64,000 nucleotides of DNA from Aporrectodea caliginosa (taxonomy: Eukaryota > Annelida > Clitellata > Crassiclitellata > Lumbricidae): contig JACEVL010000206.1 in NCBI GenBank assembly GCA_020284085.1, positions 309,501 through 373,500 of the forward strand. Direction: 5' to 3'. Positions within the stretch are counted from its first letter, which is position 1; each line of letters begins with the position of its first letter. Below, one piece after another: positions 12,250 to 23,348 of the stretch. A model generated the notes under the pieces. It made no database searches, was not told the origin of the DNA, and worked only from the letters and a program-made list of their open reading frames with translations. The position numbers and the translations under genes are program-made.

Positions 12250-14820
12250 TTATCAACATTGATTATATCATATATTCAAGAAACTAGCGGAGTAATTAGA
12301 TTATAGCTAAATTACCATTTAAATCAAAATATATGTGTATGATTAATGAATATTTAAGTCAGATGATTGTTAGTTTGATTATTAGATTATTTCATTACTT
12401 TTGTTTTGTTTGGTTCTGCATGTAAATAGGATGACATGTTATTGTAGAAAATGGAAAATTATGTAAATACTTGTATAAAATTTTTTTTTTAAAAAGCCAG
12501 AAGGCCATAAAAGAGCCAGAGAAGGCCAAAAAAAGAGCCAGACAAGGCCAAAAAGACTTAAAAATCATCAGTCTTAAAAAAAAAACATAAATGACAGTGA
12601 AAACAGAAAAACGAAGGAAAAAAAAGGAAAAGGAAAAGGAAAGGAAAAAAAACAAAAACAAAAAACAATTATAATAAAAGAGCCAATGGGCCAAAGACAA
12701 ACTACATACAAAAGAAATTGTAAAGACGTCAACGATCATTGTTATCATAAGATGTCGTTAAACTCAGGAAAAGAAGAAGAAGAATTGCCAATAGTCTCCT
12801 CAAAAAGTGCGCAAAACGTATGGAAAGTTGCTCTAAACATTTCTTAAGCGACATCTGACGAACAGAAACGAAAGAGAGAAATATTAATTAAATCAGTAAG
12901 CGAACTGTTTGAAAAGACATTGACGACTTTAGATGCTACAAGATGTACGTAAAGGCGTAAACCTCCAGTTACAGTCAATCAACTGCCAATTTGAACACCG
13001 GCACTGCCTTAATTCGGGTGGTACCAATCCGGAGCCTGGATTGTATTTGTATAATTGTATTTAGACATTTATAAAGCGCTTCTCACAGTAATACCCAATC
13101 AGAAGCGCTCCCAGTGCGAAGAACTCTGCGAAAAAAGAAACGTAGGGAAGAGAGCGACGCTAATAATCTTTTAATGTATGCGGGGTACCATCTTATTCGC
13201 GAGCGTCTAGTCGTACCGGCATCGGGTACAGAGGTATCGGTTTCCAAATTCCAGGTAGTCCAAAGAGGAGGCAAATGAGCAGCTAAGGCGGGTTCTGTTG
13301 AGGACGAGAAAGCTTGGAATGCGGAGGACTGCATGGATTACAGCCAGAGCCGCTGACAACGACTTAACAGTAACTGGGTTCAACCTCATTTTATATAATA
13401 CACGGAGCGTTACAGACAGTTAGTTAAAGACGAAATGGCTAGAGGAACGGATGAACTTTGGTTTGTATACGAAGGAAACCCTTTTAATTAACTAGTTTCC
13501 GATTTAACGACTTTGTGTCATAACTGATTAGATGATTAGAGCCACACTCCTCCTAGATCCAGGCTTCGGACAGTATAATTATACCTTATGTATTCCAACA
13601 GTCTAACGGCAGATAATAGCAAATGGCGCGAGAGATAGAAGTGATATCTTGCTTAACGTTGTATAGGCGTCGTGTTATAACTGATTCGATGATTAGCACA
13701 GCACAGCACTGCTCAATTCCAAAAGTTTAACAGCAGCTTATGTCATTGAAGGCCGTTGATATCTATCTAATAATGTTTTTAGTATAGTTGGATTATAGTA
13801 AATTCCCGTGCTTATTACTGCTGCAGAAAGAGTTGTGATAGGCTGGACTATGTATTGCAATGTTTAACGACATCAGATAGCTACGAAGGCAATTGAAGTT
13901 TCTAAAGTGTTTGATGTATTCTTTTCAGCTGATTATCAAATAACATTCCTCCATCAGTTTCGTTTCATTACATAGGCTTTAAAATTATATAAAGGCACGT
14001 ACACATTCAGATACATACATACATGTCTACATATTCATGTGCATATGCATAAAACATACATAATATTCCTGCGTACACAGGAATACATGCACGCAGACAA
14101 ACCTACATGTAAAGAAACATACACATGCATACACAAAGACAAACACTTAAACGCATGTCAGTCAGTCAAGTCAGACTGCCTCCTTGTCTAAAATGCTGAA
14201 GAAATTCGATCATTTAAAGATCGCTTTAGACACCTTAAAAACCGTCTATACCGAAGCTATGAATAGTATTGTTCCGGAAACTCATGCAATCGAAAGTGGC
14301 TTTTTGTGTTATGTCGAAAAAACGTCAGAACGGTTCAAAATAATTGCACATTGTCAGTGTGATATTCGCCATAGAAGTAAAAGCAGAACTGTATGGTATT
14401 CAGTAATGTATGGTAATCGGTATTACGTCCTTGGAACGTTGATAATTGTTCAAAAATAATTCCTGCGGACGTCAGCGATCTTTGTTACACTATGTTGTCG
14501 TTAAACTCGGAATGCACTGACGTTATCTATAATACTATAAGTCTGAGAGTTTCTCCTTCTGTTTGCCCGGCTAAAGGCTCGCAATGGAATGCTCTAGCGA
14601 TACGAAAACTTGTACGAAACCTTGTTGTAAGAATTTGTAGTTCAACGGTACTTTCTCAACTCCCAATTAGCTTTCCGACTTATGGTTATTTTAAGTTTCG
14701 AATTAATAACGGCAGCCATTTGTTCTTTTGTAATTGCAGAAAAGCATTTTAATGCATCCATTGCCTTTCATACCGTCCTCTGTGGTTACACGTTTGGTGG
14801 CCATTCGCCCTGCACGTGAG
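12250..14820. other. gene-free stretch with dispersed repeats
   Basis: Contains an A-rich tract (about 12,480-12,680, on the plus strand AAAAGGAAAAGG-like), GTCGTTAAACTC words near 12750 and 14500, and a CTTATTCGCGAGCG patch near 13190 related to 19310 and 40310. TACATACATAC-type runs lie near 14000-14150. Frames of 60-117 residues here look compositional, with no homology I recognise. Confidence 0.45.
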
Positions 14821-14823
14821 TGT

Positions 14824-15303
14824 TTGTATTGCTACTCGTAGGTAGTCTGTATTGCTACTCGTAGGTAGTCTGTATTGCTACTCGTAGGTAGTCTGTATTG
14901 CTGCTCATAGGTAGTCTGTATTGCTACTCGTAGTTAGTCTGTATTGCTACTCGTAGGAAGTCTGTATTGCTACTCGTAGGTAGTCTGTATTGCTACTCGT
15001 AGATAGTCTGTATTGGTACTCGTAGGTAGTCTGTATTGCTACTCGTAGGTAGTCTGTATTGCTACTCGTAGATAGTCTGTATTGGTACTCGTAGGTAGTC
15101 TGTATTGCTACTCGTAGGAAGTCTGTATTGCTACTCGTAGATAGTCTGTATTGCTACTCGTAGGAAGTCTGTATTGCTACTCGTAGATAGTCTGTATTGC
15201 TACTCGTAGGTAGTCTGTATTGCTACTCGTAGGTAGTATGTATTGCTACTCGTAGGTAGTCTGTATTGCTACTCGTAGGTAGTCTGTATTGCTACTCGAG
15301 GGT
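14824..15303 (+). repeat. 23-bp minisatellite, about 21 units
   Basis: Tandem units of TCTGTATTGCTACTCGTAGG plus TAG, with single-base variants (GGAAG, AGATAG, TTGGTACTC) shared in small blocks, suggesting higher-order duplication of unit groups. There are no unique spacers, so this is not a CRISPR array. It ends in a GTCGTTAAAC-related word (TTGTTTAACGCC near 15315), so it may have grown inside a copy of that dispersed repeat. Confidence 0.95.
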
Positions 15304-15478
15304 GGTCTGTTGCCATAAGATGTTGTTTAACGCCGCATCTATATATCCAGCTAATTCAGTAAAATAACTCTCGGGCCCCCATTAGACTTAGTATTGACCT
15401 CTGGCCATGGACCCAATTAACAGTGTCCCTATCAAGCTCTGCACAAAGCTTCCAATCCAGAGATCCACTTAAACGCGT

Positions 15479-15632
15479 ATCTGTCTGTTTGTCTTTCCGC
15501 ATGTCTGTCTGTCTGTCTTTCTGTATGTCTGTCTTTCTGTATGTCTTTCTGTATGTCTGTCTTTCCGTATGTCTTTCTGTATGTTTGTTTCTGTATGTAT
15601 GTCTGTATGTCTATCTGTATATATTTGTGTGA
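15479..15632 (+). repeat. (TGTC/TGTATGTCTTTC)n microsatellite
   Basis: Degenerate tetranucleotide array TCTGTCTGTCTTTCTGTATG and variants, continuing into TGTATGTCTATC. Reading frames here are artefacts. Confidence 0.85.
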
Positions 15633-15639
15633 AATGCTG

Positions 15640-16145
15640 AAGAAATCTGGTCATTTAAAGATCTTTTTGCCTGACAAACTTGTAATGTGCAGAGTGGCCA
15701 TTTGAGGAGATGGCAATTTAGACACCTTTTAAACACTTACATTGATTTTATAAAGGGCATTGTTAGGCCAACGATGCAATTACAACAGCAATTCGTTGAG
15801 GCGTCTGAAAATATAATTTTAGGTTTTCATTATCTTGCCTGTTGTGGCGCAATATAAACGTCCAATTACATTTACATCAGACAAAGAAACCGAGTGTTTG
15901 GCACGTTAGATGATTGGCTCAAGCACTCTCTTTTTAGACACCTTTAAAACGTGTTCAGTCGAACCTATAAGATGGATTGTTTGCCACATTTTGTGTTACG
16001 AAGAAAGAAGGTGTTAATACAGGAAACTACTTATGAAAGCTTAATCGCTGTCATTTATTACGCTTAACATCACATGGGCTAGAGCGCGCAACGCCTCCGA
16101 ATAGCTTTGCTCCTGTGTGGCGGTATATAAATAATTACAATTACG
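15640..16145. other. gene-free stretch with dispersed repeats
   Basis: AAATGCTGAAGAAATC...CATTTAAAGATC (15634-15663) repeats a word also seen at 14191-14222, and TAGACACCTTTTAAAC units occur near 15720 and 15935. No gene supported. Confidence 0.4.
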
Positions 16146-16149
16146 TGGA

Positions 16150-16340
16150 ACGTAACCAATTGTGGGGCACGCTTGCCGGTTGGCTAGAGTAGCCTAGGCC
16201 CTACTCGGTTGTAACGCGGAGAGAATGAATCTGATCCTCTCAACACAGCTTATTTTGTAAACTGACGTTGAACAAGCAAAACTGCTCAGCGCCATCGATT
16301 GATGCTTTGAGAGTAGATAGTGGCGTTTGACAAATACATT
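16150..16340 (+). repeat. tRNA-derived SINE, diverged copy
   Basis: The order seen at 4318-4500 recurs: CGGTTGGCTAGAGTAGC (A-box-like), a diverged B-box, ACACAGCTTATTTTGTAA, CTCAGCGCC, then a GAGAGTAGATAGTGGCG body. More decayed than the 4.3- and 44.1-kb copies. Confidence 0.55.
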
Positions 16341-16447
16341 CTCACAAGACAAATTTGAAACGTTAGCGAGAAAAGATTTATGAGCATAAACTTCGTCATG
16401 GAAGGAAAATAGACAAAGGTAAAATATGCATGACTGTATGTTAACAT

Positions 16448-16526
16448 AGATGCGTGTATGCGTGTATGCATGTATGTATGTATGTATGTATGTATGTTTG
16501 TATGTTTGTTTGTATGTATGTATGTA
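16448..16526 (+). repeat. (ATGT)n microsatellite
   Basis: ATGT/GTAT tetranucleotides with a few TTGT variants. It opens Met-Tyr-Val/Cys frames that extend into the adjoining LINE; only the LINE part is real. Confidence 0.9.
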
Positions 16527-16555
16527 AGTACAAGACACAATTCATATGGCTTGGT

Positions 16556-17325
16556 GGCCATCTTCAGCTCAATAAGATTGATACTGTTTCCCTTCATCTC
16601 AGATTTCCCCACATCCACTTCTCCTCTTCTGTTCGTGACCTGGGAATTGTCTTGGATCCTTCCCTTTCTTTTACTGACCAGGTCAACTCGGTTTCCAGAT
16701 CTTGCTTCTACCATCTGCGTCAACTACGTTCCATTCGCAGCTCTCTTTCACTGCATTCGATTACTACTCTGATTCACGCCTTGATCTGCACTCGGGTTGA
16801 CTTTGGGAACGCTGCATACATTGGACTCTCCGCCTCTAATACTCACAAACTCCTTAATGAAGCAGCTCGGCTTATAGGCGACATTCCAAAGTTTTTCCAT
16901 ATCTCAGGCTATATTCGCGATACCCTTCACTGGCTCCTTATCCAACAGCGTGTACAGTTCAAAATCCTTTCCCTCAGGCGTAACTGCCTTGCTGGGGTGG
17001 CCCCATCCTACCTGAGGTCTTTTTGCACCTTTGTCTCCTCCTTACCTGCGAGGGCCTCTTTGCGATCTTCAACCCGTGGCCTTATGGTTTGTCCCTCGCA
17101 TGCGCTCTGCTACGGCCCACTCTAGGTGCTTTGCCCGTGTTGGCCCATCAGCTTGGAACTCTCTTCCTCAGTCTTTTCGCCATGAGTTACTAGCCCTCTC
17201 ACCTTTTCAGTTCCGTAGACGCCTTAAGACTTTCCTGTACGCTGACACTGAAGTAGGTCGAGAGCGCTGCCGATTTTTGAGCAGCGCTATATAAATGTTC
17301 AATTACAATTACAGTTACGTATTAG
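16556..17325 (+). mobile_element. CR1/L2-like LINE 3' fragment
   Basis: Encodes the end of a CR1/L2-type reverse transcriptase: SVRDLGIVLDPSLSF, then a leucine-rich region, TLHWLLIQQRVQFKILSL (the widespread LHWLP..RI.FKI motif) and, in a shifted frame, VGPSAWNSLPQSFRH with FRRRLKTFLY at the C terminus. At least one frameshift (near 17120) breaks it. The 3' end is AGCGCTATATAAATG plus an AATTACAATTACA tail. It is 5'-truncated at the ATGT microsatellite. Confidence 0.85.
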
Positions 17326-17582
17326 TGTATGTATGATTAACTGTATATAGGAATTAATGTATATAATTATGTGTATTATAAAGACCCAACTACATCCATC
17401 GGATGGCGCTTTATAAATGGCTATTTGAAATACATCAAAATCAGTAAGTTTAACACGCAAATTAATAATAGTCAAGAAAGCTCTCGAAGTCATCAAAGCA
17501 TCGCTAAGCTACATAACCATGGCTATGGTGAATATAGGTCGAGAGCGCATGGGCTAGAGCAGCTCTCTTTATAAATGTATAA

Positions 17583-17825
17583 AGAAATCAAAAAGACTTA
17601 CCAGCACTCCGCGACTCTTGCAGCTTTCTGCGCATGTCTTTAATTTTATTGCTGCAAAATCATCTTCCACATATCCTATTCATATTCCTCCGCTTTGGAT
17701 TTCCAACGTCGAGATAGTTAATGAGAAGCGGAGGAATATGAATAGGATATGTGCAGCAATAAAATTAAAGACATGCGCAGAAAGCTGCAAGAGTCGCGGA
17801 GTGCTGGTAAGTCTTTTTGATTTCT
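17583..17825. repeat. near-perfect palindrome with about 100-bp arms
   Basis: The left arm (17583-17695) and right arm (17726-17825) are inverted copies around a 30-bp spacer. They differ mainly by a 13-bp segment (AAAATCATCTTCC) present only on the left. Each arm is a copy of the repeat containing ATAGGAT..TGTG and GCGCAGAAAGCTGCAAGAG that is found singly at 4.84, 22.96 and 45.0 kb. It is not a gene; transcripts would fold into a long hairpin. Confidence 0.9.
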
Positions 17826-18731
17826 CAAAACATTTGAGACTAGACCTGGATCTCTTAGACACCTTCAAAATACATTGTTCTCATGCTACATAATTATAAT
17901 CATGAACCACGATTTATTTCAACTGTAATCCCGACTTTTCGTTAGATACTGTGTCGATAGGTATGAATCAAGTCAACGGTCACGCAGCCATAAGACGCCG
18001 TTAAACGCTGGAAACTACCAGAAACTTGTTTGAAGTAACTCCTATTTAATTGGCCTATTTTACCGTGCAAATGCTGATACCTGTTAAATCAATTTTTCAG
18101 TCGTCACCAAAGGCATTTGATGCCGGAAGACGTCGTTAAACTGTTGGTAACCTTGGGTGATACGAAATGCCTGTCTCTTCTGCTATGGTGATACGAGGCC
18201 AAAGCTTTGGGAAAACCTTAGAGCAGAAAGGCGACGCTAATTAACTAAAACGTTTAACTAAAAAATTCACCAACTACACAACAATCTTATCATGAGTAAC
18301 TGGTTTTATTACTGAAGTCAAGTGAACTGCATTGCATTGCATGTTGCATCATCGTTTGCATTAGCAAACGTTCTAAATATTTTCGGATAGAACCGTAGTA
18401 GGCCTACATATAGGACTATTAGTCTAGTACACATTACATAGTTTGAAAGTGAAATTTTCATTGACGCTGTGCATTATTACAGTTCACATAACCTCTGTTA
18501 TTGTGAAAATGTTTGTAAAAAGTGTTTGCAAAAAAGTGGAAAAAGTTTAACTAACCATTTCTAGTTTAATTAACCTTTTACAAAATCTGTTGCAAACTTT
18601 AGTTAAACTGTTTTATTTTAGTTGAAAAATGATTAAAGTTTAGCTAAAAAAAACAGTTTATTATCCATCACTAACTTAGGCCTACTGTTTGTAAACAAGC
18701 TGCGGCCATGTCAACTTGTGTCTGAATAAAC
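17826..18731. other. gene-free stretch
   Basis: Diverged repeats (GACGCCGTTAAACGCTGG near 17995, GACGTCGTTAAACTGTTGG near 18130), then AT-rich sequence with several AGTTTAACTAA-like words at 18240-18660. No gene, RNA or intact element recognised. Confidence 0.4.
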
Positions 18732-18734
18732 GAA

Positions 18735-18757
18735 TATTATTATTATTATTATTATTC

Positions 18758-18819
<62 letters not shown>

Positions 18820-18832
18820 TTTTTTTTTTTTT
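18735..18832. repeat. (ATT)n microsatellite with poly-T
   Basis: ATT trinucleotides ending in a T run of about 14. Confidence 0.95.
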
Positions 18833-18839
18833 CACTCTC

Positions 18840-19480
18840 CAATCCAATCTAAACTAATCTATTTTAACCTAACCAAATTCAATCCATTCAAATATAATTT
18901 ACTAATATACATGCAAAGACGCTATTATAGAGCACACGGCATCAAAAGGTGGTCGCTTCTAAGAAAGACAATTCTAAAATAAGAATACAACTCATTTTAC
19001 ATATCTCGACGCATTACAACGATTTGACCTATTTTGTCGTCACGAATCACGTGACCGCAGTTTGACCTGTTTTCCCGCTGCTCATTGACCGAAATTGAAC
19101 CCTTCTTTGGCGGAATGATTGTCCTTTAATTGAATGGAATTATTCGAGATCTGTTGGTCCATGCATGCGACCAGAAGAGAAAGCTGGTTAATAAATCCGA
19201 GAAAGATGGAACTTCAGTAATTATATCACTTCCTTAGACACACTCATAATCGTAATCGCAAACTCAAAATTTCCAAACCGCTACTCTATATAACTGAGCG
19301 CAGGGCACCAGCTTATTCACGAGCGCTGCTTCGCGTCATAGGGGCAGCTGTCCAGTGCTACCAAATGAAGATCTGAGTCTGGCTGCCATTGACTTTCGAT
19401 AGGTGATAGTAGCAGTTTCCAGTCTTTAATTACCGCTTCTGGCTGCTAGGGCCGTTGACATCGACGTACATAATTATTAA
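18840..19480 (+). repeat. long direct repeat, partner of 39830-40470
   Basis: About 640 bp aligning in the same order with 39830-40470: GTCGCTTCTAA, GACAATTCTAAAAT, TTTGACCTATTTT, GGTCCATGCATGCGACC, ACTCTATATAACTGAGCGC, CTTATTCACGAGCGCTGC and GGCTGCTAGGGCCGTTGAC are shared or nearly so. No reading frame is conserved. It is probably an unclassified interspersed element; its second copy begins just beyond the Polinton's right end. Confidence 0.7.
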
Positions 19481-19613
19481 TAAAATAAACGCACAGAAAT
19501 CTCTGCATGCGTGCCTGCATCTGTGGTGTAACGCTGTTTCGACAATAATGGCTTACGTCATTCTACGTCATCGCAATAACCGCATGCAGACGTTGTCATA
19601 GCAACGCGAGATA

Positions 19614-19752
19614 ATGCAACACGGGACGGAAGGCAAAGAAATACGGGGGAGGGAGGGAATGACGGACTCACGGACGGACGGAGGGAGTGAGAAAGAGCGA
19701 GAGGGAGGGAGAGAGGGAGGAAGGGAGAAGACACGCACGATCGCCGCGAGAG
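19614..19752 (+). repeat. purine-rich GA/GGGA tract, left
   Basis: G/A-rich on the plus strand (GGGAGGGA, GAGAGGGAGG), ending with AGAAGACACGCACGATCGC. That last segment recurs in the same orientation near 21305-21325. Confidence 0.8.
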
Positions 19753-19754
19753 GG

Positions 19755-21160
19755 AACAGGTCGATAGTCCGAAGGTTCGACAATCCGAAGGTTCGATAGT
19801 CCGAAGGTTCGATAGTCCGAAGGTTCGATAGTCCGAAGATTTCATGGTAAAACATAGAGGCTATGTAGAAATATATGTTTATGGGTAATCCCGTATTTTA
19901 CGTTGATAAATTCCTTGTCCGAAGGTTCGATAGTCCGAAGGTTCGATAGTCCGAAAGTGTCATGGCAAAACATATATGTATATGCATATATATATGTATA
20001 TGTACAGTATATGTATATATATGCATGTATATGTATATATATGTTGGTATATGATAGATAGATAGATAGATAGATGTATAATGTATATATATCTGTTTGT
20101 ATATATGTATTTATATCTATATATGTACATATATGTATATATGGATATATACGTATATATTTGTATATATACGTATTTATATATATATGTACATATGTAT
20201 GTATATATATATGTATATAAGTTTGTATATATATATATGTATTTATATATATATGTACATACGTATATATGTATATAAGTTTGTATATATATGTATCTAT
20301 ATTTATATATATATGTATGTGTACATTATATATAATATATATATTATTAAACATATATGTGTGCATATGTATATATAAATAAATATATGTATACATGCAT
20401 ATATATGATTATACATATATATATTTACTATGTATATATATGTACATATACATGTATATGTGTATATATTTATGTATGGGCATGTATAAGTATATATGTA
20501 TATACATATACATATTTACATCTGTATATACATGTATGTACATATATATGTAAGTGTATATATATTATTATATTATAATGATTATTATATAATAATTACA
20601 TATATTATTTTATATTATTATATAATTATATTTATGTACATAAATTATATAATATATAATTAAATTAATATAATTAATTATATTAATATAAATAATATAT
20701 ATATATATATTTTAATTCAATTTATAATTAATAATATATATAATAATATAATTAAATTAATTATTATATATTATTAATATTACTATAATTAATAATATTA
20801 ATATTAATTATATATGTAACATAATATAATTATAATTATATATATATATTATATACATAAATATATACACTTATGCATATAATAATAAATAATATATAAT
20901 ATATAATTACAGTATATGTATATATGCATGTACACATATATATAAATACGTATGTATACACACATATATATACATATACAAACATATATATATACATATA
21001 CATGCATATATACATATAATGTACATATACATATTATATGTACATATACATATATGTTTTACCATATCGGACTATCGAACCTTCGGACTATCGAACCTTC
21101 GGACTATCGAACCTTCGGACTATCGAACCTTCGGACTATCGAACCTTCGGACTATCGATA
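19755..21160. repeat. AT-rich block bounded by inverted 16-bp arrays
   Basis: The left edge carries tandem GGTTCGATAGTCCGAA units (about five at 19760-19840, two to three more at 19918-19960). The right edge carries the complement, TTCGGACTATCGAACC (about five units at 21066-21155). A CATGGCAAAACATATATG segment next to the left arrays is matched in inverse orientation before the right array. The core of about 1.1 kb is (TATATG)n and pure AT. Its Tyr/Ile-rich frames are artefacts. No transposase is seen. Confidence 0.85.
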
Positions 21161-21164
21161 CGTA

Positions 21165-21470
21165 ACCCGCGAGAGACGTGGGGGACGGAGGGACGGACGT
21201 TGAAGGGAGGGAAGGATCGAGGTACTGACGGCCGGGACGGACTGCAGAGAAGTACGGGGGAGGGAGGGAGGAACTGACAGAGGGGGAGAGAGAGGGAGGA
21301 GAGGGAGAAGACACGCACGATCGCGCGAGAGACGTGGGGAGGGAGGGACGGACGTTGAAGGAAGGGAAGGAGGTACGGATGGCCGGGACGGACAGCAGAG
21401 AAGTACGGGGGGGAGGGAGGGAGGGACTGACGGATGGACGGAGGTAGGGAGGGAGATGGTGAAGACTTTT
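21165..21470 (+). repeat. purine-rich GA/GGGA tract, right
   Basis: Two diverged copies of a roughly 150-bp G/A-rich unit containing GACGGACGTTGAAGG(A/G)AGGG, CGAGAGACGTGGG and GCAGAGAAGTACGGGGG. The proline/serine-rich frames on the opposite strand are compositional. Confidence 0.8.
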
Positions 21471-21689
21471 GTCAATCATAGCACGAGAAGACACACCTAT
21501 TGACATTTTCAAATTGTTTTTAACCGTCTTAGGACGGGCAAACATCTAGTCTTTTTAATATCAATCTAAGAAGTTGGGTTGAACAATGAACTTCTTGCGT
21601 TTTTGAATATGTAATACTGTGTAAAGCAATTTTACAGGTGTGTAAAGATTGTTGCATGAAGTAATGTTTAACGACATCTTATGGCAAAT

Positions 21690-22369
21690 TGTTTTTGTAA
21701 TTAGCAGCTTCTATTGCGCCGGTGTCTAATGCAGGGAGAGTGTTTGAAAAATTAGGCCCAGCAACCGAGAAAGCTCGCTCACCGAGAACAGTTCTTGATA
21801 TAGGTATAACCAGACACAGATCATCAGATGACCTCATTGAATAACGATAAGTCTGGAGAATAACAACTGATCTTACATATTGAGGTTGTCCGGAGTTCAA
21901 AGTTTTACAAAATTTGAGCCCAGTTTGAAACGAATTCTCTGCTGAACAGGAAGCCAATGCAAAGATTTAAGCACAGAGGTTATGTTCATATTTAGATATA
22001 TCAGTAATGGCCCTAGCCAAAGAGTTTCGAACTCTCTGCAGCTTCAGCATGTTTGACGTATTGATACCCATAAGTTGCGAGTTACAGTAATTCAGGCGAT
22101 TGGAACCAATGAATTTGCCAGAGATATCCTTGCAGACATGGGCACATAATGTCTAATTCTGTATATTCCACGAATTAACATTATAATTATGATAACTTAC
22201 AAATACTGTTTACATGGCCAGTGAGAGACATGGCAGAATTGTAAGCAACGCCTAAGTTACGTGCAGCATCGGCCAGCTCAACAATTGAGTCACCCGGTTT
22301 CAATGACTTCAGCTTATCAAACTTTTGTAACATTTTAAAGGTGTCCAAATTCCTAATAAAATTGTCCAC
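21690..22369 (-). mobile_element. CR1/L2-like LINE 3' fragment
   Basis: Read on the minus strand, fragments in different frames appear in the expected order: LGVAYNSAMSLTGHVNSIC, LNYCNSQLMGINTSNMLKLQ, SLHWLPVQQRIRFKLG, and SRTVLGERAFSVAGPNFSN at the C terminus. Several frame breaks make it a pseudogene. Its 3' flank (GCATTAGACACCGGCGCAAT) matches that of the plus-strand fragment ending at 22897. Confidence 0.8.
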
Positions 22370-22542
22370 ATCTTTCAGCTGTCAGAGCCGTTCACATCAA
22401 ACTTACAAATTGTTTAACAACGGTGTGTTATGACGAGGATAATTACCGTCGCCCTTTTGCCAGGCTTCGGACAGCACCAACCGAAAACGACAGTATATAT
22501 CCAATGGCCAGGTATGGATACAGAGAGGCGGCTATGGTGGAT

Positions 22543-22897
22543 AGCATTATTATTATGACTTATCATTATTCAATGAGGTCATCTGATTGTCTTTGTCTGG
22601 TCATACCTAAATCAAGAACTGTTCTCGGTGAACGAGCTTTTTCAGTATCTGGACCTACTTTTTGGAACTCTCTTCCTGTGTCTGTACGCTGTGCTCAGTC
22701 GCTTGTGTCATTTCGTTCTCGGCTGAAAACTTACCTCTTTCAAATTGCTTATCCACCTTAGGCTGCCTCTCTGTCTCTTACGGACTGATCTTCTGGATGT
22801 TGACCTGATTACGGATTGTTTTGATGCGCCATCGGTTGATGCCTTGTGCATTAGACACCGGCGCAATAGAAGTTGCTAATTACATTACATTACATTA
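22543..22897 (+). mobile_element. CR1/L2-like LINE C-terminal end
   Basis: Encodes SRTVLGERAFSVSGPTFWNS followed by FRSRLKTYLFQIAY, the usual CR1/L2 C terminus. It continues into a 3' UTR ending in (ATTAC)n at about 22878-22897. It is in inverted orientation to the related fragment just upstream. Confidence 0.8.
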
Positions 22898-23348
22898 CAT
22901 TGGACTTCGAAGGTCGAGAGTACTAAAGAGAAGAGGACAAGTCTGGATAGGATCTGTGGAAGAGGATTTTTCAGCATTAAAATGAAAAACCTGCACAAAA
23001 ACTGTAAAAGGCTTGGAGTTCTAGTAAGTTTTTCTGATTTCTGTAAACATTGAGAAAACACGAGGATTTCTTAGACACCTTTGGAAAGAATTGTTCTGAA
23101 ACTACATATATTCATGGACCGCGACTTTTTTCATGTACAACTCCGCCACTGTTCGCTTTCTGACAGTGCCAGTTCCAAGCCTGGGTAAAGGAGGAGGGCG
23201 ACGCTAATGGTCTTTGTTACCACACAGCTAGTCGTTAAAAAGGAAACACACACACACTCTTTCATGTAGAGATGTGGTAAGGAAGTCGTCAAATGCACTG
23301 GCATCCATAAACACTGGCAACTACTACTAATTCTTTCTTTCTCCTCCG
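22898..23348. other. gene-free stretch with two repeat families
   Basis: Holds a GGATAGGATCTGTGGAAGAG-type repeat (about 22945-23030) and a CCACTGTTCGC-family copy (23141-23240). No gene. Confidence 0.5.

Noticed and set aside
12395..12748. 117-codon minus-strand frame rich in Phe, Leu and Ser
   Set aside because: It is the antisense of an A-rich AAAAGG low-complexity tract; no homology recognised.
14824..15303. Possible CRISPR array
   Set aside because: Units are contiguous 23-mers with point variants and no unique spacers; the genome is animal.
19842..20578. Frames of up to 184 codons rich in Tyr and Ile
   Set aside because: Produced on both strands by (TATATG)n and AT-rich low-complexity DNA.
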